From Dysgonamonadaceae bacterium (GTDB taxonomy: Bacteria; Bacteroidota; Bacteroidia; Bacteroidales; Azobacteroidaceae), in assembly GCA_031261015.1 (NCBI GenBank), contig JAISKG010000143.1, positions 1-26,446 of the forward strand: a stretch of 26,446 nucleotides of DNA, written 5' to 3'. Under the pieces are notes generated by a model. The model saw only the letters and a program-made list of their open reading frames with translations, was not told the DNA's origin and ran no database searches. Position 1 is the first letter of the stretch. Every line of letters starts with the position of its first letter. Both the position numbers and the translations under genes were made by a program. Shown here piece after piece: positions 9,611-16,821 of the stretch.

Positions 9611-10777
9611 TTATTTTAAATTTTTATCAATCAACTTACAAAGCGTTTCTACGGAAGTCGCCGAGCGATACCCGTCGGGCGCCGTATTCAAACAATAATC
9701 CAGCAAGCGATCGACCGACGAAACCGCCACGTGCATGCGCGTATCGCTCGAAGCATAATACAGATACACTATGCCATCATCGTCGGCAATCCAGCCGTTG
9801 GCAAACAATACATTCGACACATCCCCTACCCTTTCGATGCCGTGAGGCGCCAACAGATGTCCGGCCGGCTCGGCAATCAGTTTTTCAGGATGCTCCAAAT
9901 CAGTTAGATAAAGATAAAGGACGTAACGCAAGCCGGCGGCGCAAGCGCGAACTCCATGCGCCAAATGCAGCCAACCTTTCGCCGTTTTGATCGGATGAGG
10001 CCCCTCGCCATTTTTCAACTCCTTGATTGTATGGTAATAACGGAAATTGATAATTGTTTCGCCGGCCACTTCGGCTTGCGTAATGTCTTCGGCCAAAGCC
10101 CAGCCGATGCCGCCGCCGCTTCCGGCGTCGATGAAACCGTCTTGCGGGCGTGTGTAAAACGCATATTTCCCGTTGACAAATTCGGGATGTAGCACCACGT
10201 TGCGTTGCTGGCTTTGGGATTTCAGATCGGGCAGTCGTTCCCAGTTCTTCAAATCTTTGGTGCGGGCGATTCCGGCTGCTGCTACCGCCATCGAGAGTTC
10301 GCCTGCGGGTGCATTGGGATCTCGCCGTTCGGAACAGAAAATACCGTAGATCCAGCCGTCTTCATGAGCCGTCAAGCGCATGTCATAGACATTTGTATCG
10401 GGATTTTCGGTTTCGGGCATCGTTATCGGATAATCCCAAAAACGGAAATTATCCACGCCATTCGGACTTTCGGCTACCGCAAAAAACGATTTGCGATCGT
10501 TGCCTTCAACACGAACGACCATAATATACTTGCCGTTCCATTTCATCGCGCCGGAATTGAATGTTCCGTTGATTCCGAAACGTTCCATAAAATAAGGGTT
10601 CGTTTCGGGCGAAAGATCGTATCGCCAGAAAAGAGGCGTATGTGCCGCTGTCAATACCGGATTTTTGTAGCGCTCAAAAATTCCGTTGCCGGGCAAAACC
10701 GGTTCGTTTTTCAAAGCGAGCAATTGTTCGTGTTCAGCGGTTACCGCTGCCAAACGTTGTTGAAAGATGTGATTCAT
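9611..10777 (-). CDS. 4-O-beta-D-mannosyl-D-glucose phosphorylase (GH130, subfamily 1 type)
   Basis: Cytoplasmic phosphorylase that converts beta-mannosyl-1,4-glucose plus phosphate to alpha-mannose 1-phosphate and glucose. The five-bladed beta-propeller signatures are [51 protein letters not shown] (Asp132 is the expected proton donor), [39 protein letters not shown] and [18 protein letters not shown]. The start was set at the ATG at 10777 (MNHIFQQRL, 388 aa), the usual length for these enzymes. An upstream in-frame extension to 10960 encodes non-homologous sequence that overlaps the GH5 gene and is rejected. The gap to the GH5 stop is 7 bp and to the transporter 12 bp. Together with the epimerase this completes the known mannobiose to mannose-1-phosphate route. 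Very secure. Confidence 0.95.
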   Translation of the reverse strand: MNHIFQQRLAAVTAEHEQLLALKNEPVLPGNGIFERYKNPVLTAAHTPLFWRYDLSPETNPYFMERFGINGTFNSGAMKWNGKYIMVVRVEGNDRKSFFAVAESPNGVDNFRFWDYPITMPETENPDTNVYDMRLTAHEDGWIYGIFCSERRDPNAPAGELSMAVAAAGIARTKDLKNWERLPDLKSQSQQRNVVLHPEFVNGKYAFYTRPQDGFIDAGSGGGIGWALAEDITQAEVAGETIINFRYYHTIKELKNGEGPHPIKTAKGWLHLAHGVRACAAGLRYVLYLYLTDLEHPEKLIAEPAGHLLAPHGIERVGDVSNVLFANGWIADDDGIVYLYYASSDTRMHVAVSSVDRLLDYCLNTAPDGYRSATSVETLCKLIDKNLK

Positions 10778-10784
10778 AAATTTT

Positions 10785-12071
10785 TTATTGTATTCGTTTC
10801 GTATATTCTTGAATAAGTTGGATAGTCGAATCGGTATCGAAGACCGAGTTGAGGCCCTGTTCCTCTTGCGAAGGATCGCCCACGTAATCGTCCCAAGGTT
10901 GCCAGAATGTATGGGCCGGACGGCCGAAACCGCCCCAGGTCCAGAAATTGCAGCCGGCAAGCAAACCTCTGTCTTTTGCAGAAATCACAATTTGCCGGAA
11001 AATATTTTCGTAATAACGGTCGCGCGCCGTAGTCGGATCGTCTAAACGATATAAATGGTGATCGCGCGGATAGCCAAATTCTTCGATAACCAATGGCTTG
11101 CGCAATTTATCCGCGATCATCCAATGTTGGCAAATGTATTTGTTGGTGCGAACAATCGCCGTATCGACCGATTCCGGGATTTTTTGAATGTCGATCCAGC
11201 TCCAGTTTTTCGGCCAGATATGAATGGTTAAATAGTCCACATTCGGATCCTTATGTAATTCCTCGTACAAATCCAAATCTTCTTCCGAACCCATAAAACC
11301 TTCGTTTCCGGTCGAGATCAAGTGATTGGGATCCAGGGAGCGGATCAAGGCGGTCGCTTCCCTCATCCATTGCAGGAAAGCCGGTTTGCCTTCGTTGCTG
11401 AATACGCGCGGCTCGTTGCCCACCTGCCACGACATAATCGTGGGATCGTCGATGTATTTCCGCTCCGTGTACCGATTGGTTCGCGACACGACTGCACGGA
11501 TGTGATTGAGAAACAAAGTGTGGCAGCTGTCGCAACCGGCATATTGCGCCACATGTTTCACAAAGACTGGCCAGTCCAGCACACCTTTTTCGGGAACTTC
11601 GCCTTTGCCCGCCCAATTCAGGTATTGACCGTAGCCGCCGCTCCATTCCCAGCTGTTATTGAGATAAAGCACGGCATACATTTGGCGCTTCGCCATTTCC
11701 GAAAGGAGAAAATCCAACCCTTCGAAAATCGTATCGTTGTAAACGCCCGGCTCGGTTTGCAAGGTCGGCATTACTTTAACCGCTTGACCGGCAGGGCCGT
11801 CGGCGCCCACCAAAACGCGCAGGTTACGAATGCCGGCTTGCTGCATGAAATCCAGTTCTTTTTGCAGGCGGGCGCGGTCGCCGCCCTGTCCGGTGGAGGC
11901 GAGGATGGCGCCGTACCAGAAATTGGTGCCGATGAAATAGTAGGGTTGGCCGTTGAGTTCCAAGTGGCCGTTGGTTTGTCGAACGAAATCCTGCGGAGGG
12001 ACGCTGTTTTTAGTGTTCGTGCAGGCTAATAAGCCGATACATAGGAAGAATGTAAATGGAAAGTGTTTCAT
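10785..12071 (-). CDS. GH5 beta-mannanase (GH5_7 type), lipoprotein
   Basis: Predicted endo-beta-mannanase of 428 aa. The lipoprotein signal ends GLLAC with Cys17 as the lipidation site. The mature protein starts with the subfamily-like segment [19 protein letters not shown], followed by [40 protein letters not shown] with acid/base Glu220, HIWPKNWSW, and [10 protein letters not shown] with nucleophile Glu331. TWGGFGRP closes the barrel. These are hallmarks of GH5_7 mannanases rather than cellulases. It probably acts on internal mannan or glucomannan bonds at the surface or in the periplasm. The ATG lies only 5 bp after the stop of the RHS gene upstream, so it has no room for its own promoter outside that coding sequence. 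It must rely on read-through or on a promoter inside the RHS gene. Enzyme family is secure. Confidence 0.93.
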   Translation of the reverse strand: MKHFPFTFFLCIGLLACTNTKNSVPPQDFVRQTNGHLELNGQPYYFIGTNFWYGAILASTGQGGDRARLQKELDFMQQAGIRNLRVLVGADGPAGQAVKVMPTLQTEPGVYNDTIFEGLDFLLSEMAKRQMYAVLYLNNSWEWSGGYGQYLNWAGKGEVPEKGVLDWPVFVKHVAQYAGCDSCHTLFLNHIRAVVSRTNRYTERKYIDDPTIMSWQVGNEPRVFSNEGKPAFLQWMREATALIRSLDPNHLISTGNEGFMGSEEDLDLYEELHKDPNVDYLTIHIWPKNWSWIDIQKIPESVDTAIVRTNKYICQHWMIADKLRKPLVIEEFGYPRDHHLYRLDDPTTARDRYYENIFRQIVISAKDRGLLAGCNFWTWGGFGRPAHTFWQPWDDYVGDPSQEEQGLNSVFDTDSTIQLIQEYTKRIQ

Positions 12072-12076
12072 TTTTT

Positions 12077-15000
12077 TTACGGATTTTGATAATGATACTG
12101 ATAGGTTTCGATCGTTCGTTTTTTGGAAGGATCTGTAGTCGCATTATTTTCGTAGTAATAACTTTCTTTGAGGCGGCCGAAAGGGTCGTAATCGTAATAA
12201 GTGGTAAAGCCATAGGGATCTGTCATGCTCGCCATGCCGATTGCAGGCTTATAGGTGTAAGTAGTGACTTCGGCGTTAGTGAGTTGAGTTCGCAAGGCAT
12301 TGAGTTTTGACAGGCTGGCAGAACTCAATAGGTCGCTTGCTGCGATAGCGTTAATCGTAGTTTCTCCGCCGGAAATGGTGGCGACGACATCAGCATAAGT
12401 GGCATTTTTTATTTCGGCTACGGGGTACTTGTAATTGTAGCTCCAGAGGTATGTTATAGGAATACCATCTTTACCTTTCTTCTGAATGACATTGCCTGCA
12501 TCATTATAAATATATGAATTTTCTAGCATTAAATAAGAGTCAAATTGAAAATCATTACTGGATAAAGGAGTTGAAATGGCTGTTTTCTGTTCTTCAGACA
12601 GATAAATAAATCCATTATTTTTCACTTGAAATTTAAAACGCTCTCCTGTAATAACTCCTGAATTTAATACCGAAGTCTGTGTTCTTACAGGGTGACCAAC
12701 CATATTTTTAGCAATCATACTATTATGAACAGGTTCTCTTAAAGCAGGACTAATATCATTAACAAATTGTGTTTTAACAGATATAGTTTGTCCTGCACTG
12801 TTAATTACAGATTTATTGATAATTTGCCCTAAATCATTATAAACAAAAGAGATTGTTTCTACGATCTTATTCTGATAGGAATTTTGTGCATAAGTCGTTT
12901 TTATAACCTGATCTAAAGGATAATCATCAACGAAAAGTTTTGAAAGATAAAAATAGGAATAGGCAAGCTTAGCGGTTGGAATATACTTTAATACCTTGTT
13001 GTAATTGTATTTATATTCTTCGGCATAAACTAATTTCTCTTGATTTGAAAAATATTTTTTAGAAATCAATTTACCTCTTTGAGTATGCCGTGAATCATAC
13101 TGAGCATAAAAATTATCCACAAATGCCGGTGTTGACGATTGAATTTCAAACATCTTTTTAATCAGGGCACTATTATATTCCAAATCAGGCAACAAATTAT
13201 AATCACTATAACTATAGAGTATATAACTTCCATCAGGAAAACGTTCGGCAACTTCAGAATAACCTACATGTGTTTGATCTTGGGTATAAGTGTAATTACT
13301 GTATGGAGAAAGGAATTCCTGGTCAGACGGGAGAAAAACATCGCTCCAACAACTTACATTATGCAAACTTGTTCTTTCTTCAGCATTAACTCGTCTGTAA
13401 TACCTTGGAGAATGTAATAATATTCCGGAATATGCTCCGGGATCTCCGTCATAACCATAATAAAATACTCTGTAAGTGCTGTCATTTGGATTGGCAAAAT
13501 CGGTTATTCGTTTTATTCTAACACCTCCGGCAATACCTCCGGGCGCCAAATAGGGATTATTATTATGTGTTAAATCCTTAGTAACTTTGTCATTAATTAT
13601 ATGTTCTTCATAATCATATTTAGCATATCCTCCGGAAGGATAAGTTATCTTTTTTAACATTCCGGATACAACTTTATAAAAACTGTATTCGTTAAAATAA
13701 GATTCCTGATAATTATTATTGGTAATTTCCATTGGTGGACTTGTAGTCATACCGTCGCAATAATATCCCCAAGGGTCGGAACCTTGTCCCATCAATGGAT
13801 ATAAATTAGACTCGTTGTAATAATCCATTTGATAAGAACCTACCCCCGATATTCCTACTGTTTTTAAAAACAAAACAGGCCTTCCGTAAGTCAGAGTGTC
13901 GAGTCCTATGGGATTTATATTACTATAGCCATAAACAAACGAACAAGTTTTCAGGAAAGAAGATGTACTTTCATCATTGATTTGTATGGATCTCAAACGG
14001 GATATTGTAGATACTTTCTCAAGATGATACTTAGATGGAGATACTGATATTGGATTTCCCGCCAAAAGAAGTTCTTCTAATCGTTCTTCATAATCAAAAG
14101 CAATAGAAGTATTATCAATAGTTATCTTTTTTATAGGCAGAACACTTGCTCTTCTATTTTCAAAACCCCAAGAAATCCCTGGAATAGAACTTTTATTAGA
14201 CCTAATACCATCTTTATTCCAAGTTACTTCAGACCCATAACTTGGTCGACAACTCTCATATTCTTCCTGTTCTCCATATTCAAATGTAACCTTTCTTCCA
14301 TTTGACGCTTTGATTTCGACTAAATACCATTCCATATAAGGAGCCCTAGAGTAGAAATATGGGAACTGGTCTCTGCGCCTATCATCAAGGTTAGCATAAT
14401 TGCCCAAGAAGCCATCCTCTCCATTTCTTACATCAAAAATATAGGAGTATCCATCTCCCGTTGTTATTTTAAAAGCCAATTTACCATACCGGTAAGAGGA
14501 ATTAGAAGAGGATGTGCGTGTAATTTCTATTTTATACTCTCCATGAGGATGATTGGTGTTAAAAACATGGATAGAGTGATTAGGGCCTAAACAAAAATTA
14601 CCCTTATGATCACCAAAATTAAAAAAGAATATATCTGGAGTAGTTTCAATGTTATCTTCCCAGCAATACATACGCTGTGGATCGGGGCTAGCTTTAAACG
14701 GAAATAAACATCCGTTGTTCATTAAGGTATTATCATCCTTTTCTGCCATATTTTTTTCATGATATTGCCAATAGCCACGATCGCCATAAGTTCCCATTCC
14801 TAGTTCATCCGCTACGCCGTTAATGATTCTTGTTATCGACCCTCCACACTTCAAGTTCCATCCCAATCCGGTAGCGCCGATGGGTTGATTGATTTTGAAA
14901 CCGGTTGATGCATATTCAAGCACAAGAGGTATTGTAAAGTCTTTATCCTGATAAGTATAAAGAGGAATCTTAATACGGAATTGTCCCGTATATAAATCGG

Positions 15001-15145
15001 AATTTTCATTTATTTTGGGAGCCATATCATTTAATATATCCAAAGGTCCCGTATATTCTTTTTCTGTTGTTTGTGCTTTGCTCACAAATATATTTCCGAT
15101 TGTCAACAGTGACAAAAACAATAAAATACACACATTTTGTTTCAT
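12077..15145 (-). CDS. RHS/YD-repeat protein, exported, without RHS core or toxin tip
   Basis: Large exported protein of 1022 aa with a signal peptide (residues 1-25, ending VSKAQ). The N-terminal region (IPLVLEYASTGFKINQP, ATGLGWNLKCGGSITR) matches the beta-sandwich start of Bacteroidota YD/RHS proteins. The middle carries scattered Tyr-rich strands. The C-terminus has TYTYKPAIGMASMTDPYGFT and YYDYDPFGRLKESYYY, a known tail of the family that normally precedes a second RHS protein with the core. No RHS-associated core and no toxin domain are present, so it may be the shell or partner half of a pair. The base composition is very AT-rich except for the last 400 bp or so (12077 to about 12480), which resemble the PUL. 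Function is unknown; a role in surface display or in encapsulating a toxin is inference. Confidence 0.8.
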   Translation of the reverse strand: MKQNVCILLFLSLLTIGNIFVSKAQTTEKEYTGPLDILNDMAPKINENSDLYTGQFRIKIPLYTYQDKDFTIPLVLEYASTGFKINQPIGATGLGWNLKCGGSITRIINGVADELGMGTYGDRGYWQYHEKNMAEKDDNTLMNNGCLFPFKASPDPQRMYCWEDNIETTPDIFFFNFGDHKGNFCLGPNHSIHVFNTNHPHGEYKIEITRTSSSNSSYRYGKLAFKITTGDGYSYIFDVRNGEDGFLGNYANLDDRRRDQFPYFYSRAPYMEWYLVEIKASNGRKVTFEYGEQEEYESCRPSYGSEVTWNKDGIRSNKSSIPGISWGFENRRASVLPIKKITIDNTSIAFDYEERLEELLLAGNPISVSPSKYHLEKVSTISRLRSIQINDESTSSFLKTCSFVYGYSNINPIGLDTLTYGRPVLFLKTVGISGVGSYQMDYYNESNLYPLMGQGSDPWGYYCDGMTTSPPMEITNNNYQESYFNEYSFYKVVSGMLKKITYPSGGYAKYDYEEHIINDKVTKDLTHNNNPYLAPGGIAGGVRIKRITDFANPNDSTYRVFYYGYDGDPGAYSGILLHSPRYYRRVNAEERTSLHNVSCWSDVFLPSDQEFLSPYSNYTYTQDQTHVGYSEVAERFPDGSYILYSYSDYNLLPDLEYNSALIKKMFEIQSSTPAFVDNFYAQYDSRHTQRGKLISKKYFSNQEKLVYAEEYKYNYNKVLKYIPTAKLAYSYFYLSKLFVDDYPLDQVIKTTYAQNSYQNKIVETISFVYNDLGQIINKSVINSAGQTISVKTQFVNDISPALREPVHNSMIAKNMVGHPVRTQTSVLNSGVITGERFKFQVKNNGFIYLSEEQKTAISTPLSSNDFQFDSYLMLENSYIYNDAGNVIQKKGKDGIPITYLWSYNYKYPVAEIKNATYADVVATISGGETTINAIAASDLLSSASLSKLNALRTQLTNAEVTTYTYKPAIGMASMTDPYGFTTYYDYDPFGRLKESYYYENNATTDPSKKRTIETYQYHYQNP

Positions 15146-15286
15146 ATAATTTTATTTTCTAATATATTACAAATAAAAAACATTTACTACAGTGGAAGAC
15201 TTTGCTTTGTATAACAAACAGTTATCATTCATTTAACTTATTGATTTCAGTTTCATTAATCCTTTCTTTTAAACTTCAAATTAATT
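15146..15286. other. 141-bp AT-rich intergenic gap, no motif recognised
   Basis: This is the longest gene-free stretch in the window. It lies upstream of the 1022-aa RHS gene and could hold its promoter. I searched the minus strand for the Bacteroidota sigma-ABfr pattern (TTTG, about 20 bp, TAnnTTTG) and found no convincing match. No strong hairpin was seen. Confidence 0.5.
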
Positions 15287-15736
15287 TTATTCCATATTAA
15301 AATATTTTTGTACAGATAATGGGACTATATTAGAAATAGAAGGAGCCATATTTTTTAACAATAAACCCAAATCATTTTCAGTATTAATTTGAATAATTTT
15401 ATCCACTAACAATCTATTTAAAAAGACTCTCAACTCGAATTCCCTTTTTTCGTCAGGAATATTATTTTCAAGAGTTAATAATTCATTTATTCTCAAATTT
15501 TCATTTTCATCATCAGAAGCTACTCTATTATAAATATGCATCATCAAGTTGTTTAGTGGAATTCTATTTACTATGTATCCATAATTAATGTAAAAATAAT
15601 TGCCAAATTGTGACTTCTGAAGATTAATAATTTTAGTAATCTCAGAACTATTGAAAACCCAATAATTACTTTTCTTTTTAAATCCTATTGGAATAAGTAG
15701 TTCGCTTATAATATTTACCAATTCTTTTTTTGTCAT
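15287..15736 (-). CDS. DUF4304-like protein, possible orphan immunity protein
   Basis: Small cytoplasmic protein of 149 aa with no signal peptide. The start was set at the ATG at 15736 (MTKKELVNIISELLIPIGFK). The frame is open further to 15856, but that part overlaps the preceding ORF and encodes repeat-derived sequence. The N-terminal pattern (a helix, then IGFKKKSNYWVFNSSEITKI, then INLQKSQFGNYFYINYGY) resembles DUF4304, a domain often found next to polymorphic toxins and thought to include immunity proteins. The gene starts 11 bp after a small mosaic ORF whose C-terminus could be a leftover toxin tip. It is strongly AT-rich. The DUF call rests on remembered pattern only; an immunity role is inference. 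Confidence 0.55.
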   Translation of the reverse strand: MTKKELVNIISELLIPIGFKKKSNYWVFNSSEITKIINLQKSQFGNYFYINYGYIVNRIPLNNLMMHIYNRVASDDENENLRINELLTLENNIPDEKREFELRVFLNRLLVDKIIQINTENDLGLLLKNMAPSISNIVPLSVQKYFNME

Positions 15737-15834
15737 TGTAATATTCTTTAATAGAAATCTAAAACTGTATGCCAAGTTCCACCATATTGTTGCTGAAAAA
15801 GATTTTGATAGTTGTTCAACTGATTCCAACCCAC

Positions 15835-15860
15835 GCTCGGCGTAGGCTCCGCCCAATGTC
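15835..15860. repeat. 26-bp degenerate repeat, copy 1
   Basis: Copy 1 reads GCTCGGCGTAGGC, then TCC, then GCCCAATGTC. It matches copy 2 at 15996-16021 at 22 of 26 positions. It is GC-rich within an AT-rich region and is followed 8 bp later by the hairpin at 15869-15888. Confidence 0.7.
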
Positions 15861-15868
15861 GGGCTAAA

Positions 15869-15888
15869 AACAAGCCTCTTGGCTTGTT
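15869..15888. repeat. Perfect 8-bp stem hairpin
   Basis: AACAAGCC (15869-15876), loop TCTT, then GGCTTGTT (15881-15888). It lies inside the mosaic ORF and contributes NKPRGLF to its translation. It resembles a short interspersed palindrome rather than a terminator, as it is not at a gene end. Confidence 0.6.
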
Positions 15889-15924
15889 AATCAAATAATT
15901 AATTCCTTTTTCTTCATATCTTTT

Positions 15925-15942
15925 CATCTTCATCTTCATCTT
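15925..15942. repeat. Hexanucleotide tandem repeat (CATCTT)x3
   Basis: Three perfect CATCTT units, AAGATG on the coding strand, inside the mosaic ORF; they give the Lys-Met repeat KMKMKM. The unit is a multiple of three, so copy-number change would not shift the frame. Confidence 0.7.
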
Positions 15943-15972
15943 CTTTTTAATCTTACTGTAATTCGCTGTGTT

Positions 15973-15990
15973 GCAAGCGTGGACGCTTGC
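15973..15990. repeat. Perfect 7-bp stem hairpin
   Basis: GCAAGCG (15973-15979), loop TGGA, then CGCTTGC (15984-15990). It is inside the mosaic ORF and encodes KASVHACN. Copy 2 of the degenerate repeat begins 5 bp further on, so hairpin and repeat are associated in both places. Confidence 0.6.
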
Positions 15991-15995
15991 TTTTT

Positions 15996-16021
15996 GCTCG
16001 ACGTAGGCAAAGCCCAATGTC
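15996..16021. repeat. 26-bp degenerate repeat, copy 2
   Basis: Copy 2 reads GCTCGACGTAGGC, then AAA, then GCCCAATGTC. It differs from copy 1 (15835-15860) at four positions, three of them adjacent. Direct orientation, 161 bp apart start to start. Confidence 0.7.
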
Positions 16022-16170
16022 ATCAACTTAAGCTGAGGATGGGGAATTTCATCTATGAGCATACGGTTTATAAAATCGTAAGTTGATTGATAGATCTCTG
16101 GTACTTGCGCAGAAAGCGACAATGAACAGGATAATAATATATCTAACAAAATTTTGCTCATTTATCAAAT

Positions 16171-16821
16171 TTATCGGCGTTTTTTTTCTAATAGTTTTCT
16201 TTTTTCTATTTCTTGTGTAAGTTTTTCAAGTTCATCAACAATCATTTTTCCTTTTAAATTTTTATTATGCTCGTAGTTGATATTGTATTCTGCATCTGAT
16301 TGTTTTTGAAGATTAAATTCATCAAATTTCATGACAATACTTTCTCCTTTAATAATCATTTCAAAATCATGATGCTGAGAATGATCTGCCATTATAGAAT
16401 ACACTTCTTTCTTCTTGTTCTCATAAACAATATATTCAAAAAATTTAACTTTTTCCTTTTTTATACGTTTCTGATTCTTGAAGAATATTTTCCACAAAGC
16501 AGTTGAATCAATTTCTATAGTAGAGTAATCAAAACAATTGTCTTTTTTGCTTAAAAAAGTTTTTCCTTGATTTATCCACAAAATATAAGTTGGAATAAAA
16601 ATAGATGAATAAGCACATCTGTCTGCTTCGTCTTTTATAGAATACACACAGCCTACGCAATAATCTTTGTAAACACAAATTGTATCAATATTTTGAGATT
16701 GAAGTTTTTTTACATAGTCTGTTACTAACGTATCAAGATACTGATATGACGTGTTTTGTCCATACGAAATAGGCACAAAAAACAAAAGTGCTAATATTGT
16801 CAAAAAGATTTTTTTCTTCAT
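16171..16821 (-). CDS. Small exported protein, candidate immunity protein for the RHS tip
   Basis: Hypothetical protein of 216 aa with a clear signal peptide (MKKKIFLTILALLFFVPISYG, residues 1-21), so it is periplasmic or outer-membrane associated. The mature part is Lys-rich, with a Cys cluster (YCVGCVYSIKDEADRCAY) and a charged helical C-terminus (about 190-216). No family is recognised. Its ATG directly follows the RHS stop codon with zero spacing, and the two genes share the same low GC content. That position, just after a variable RHS tip, is where the cognate immunity protein is encoded in RHS/polymorphic-toxin loci. An exported immunity protein would fit a toxin that acts in the periplasm or passes the envelope. 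The role is inference from position alone. Confidence 0.5.
   Translation of the reverse strand: MKKKIFLTILALLFFVPISYGQNTSYQYLDTLVTDYVKKLQSQNIDTICVYKDYCVGCVYSIKDEADRCAYSSIFIPTYILWINQGKTFLSKKDNCFDYSTIEIDSTALWKIFFKNQKRIKKEKVKFFEYIVYENKKKEVYSIMADHSQHHDFEMIIKGESIVMKFDEFNLQKQSDAEYNINYEHNKNLKGKMIVDELEKLTQEIEKRKLLEKKRR

Larger units (their letters stand above)
15748..16161 (-). pseudogene. Small mosaic ORF, exported start, probable remnant gene
   Basis: ORF of 137 codons. Residues 1-18 look like a signal peptide (MSKILLDILLSCSLSLSA). A short stretch follows (VPEIYQSTYDFINRMLIDE), then residues apparently encoded by inserted palindromes and repeats (EQKASVHACNTANY; KIKKKMKMKMKRYEE; INKPRGLFLARHWAEPTPSV). 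The end, NYQNLFQQQYGGTWHTVLDFY, looks like the tail of a different protein. No family is recognised. It sits 9 bp after the candidate immunity gene and 11 bp before the DUF4304-like gene. I read it as fused debris of an exported protein and perhaps an orphan toxin tip, joined by repeat sequence that happens to stay open. It could still be translated. Confidence 0.4.

Noticed and set aside
10778..10960. In-frame upstream extension of the GH130 gene
   Set aside because: It overlaps the GH5 gene end, encodes low-complexity sequence without family similarity, and the enzyme has its normal length from 10777.
15146..15286. Sigma-ABfr promoter for the second RHS gene
   Set aside because: No TTTG/TAnnTTTG pair with proper spacing was found on the minus strand; only partial matches such as TATATTAG.
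15737..15856. Upstream extension of the DUF4304-like gene
   Set aside because: It is the other-frame reading of the mosaic ORF and its repeat; the natural start MTKKELV at 15736 fits the family.
15925..15942. CATCTT repeat as a phase-variation switch
   Set aside because: The unit is 6 bp, so gain or loss keeps the frame, and only three copies are present.
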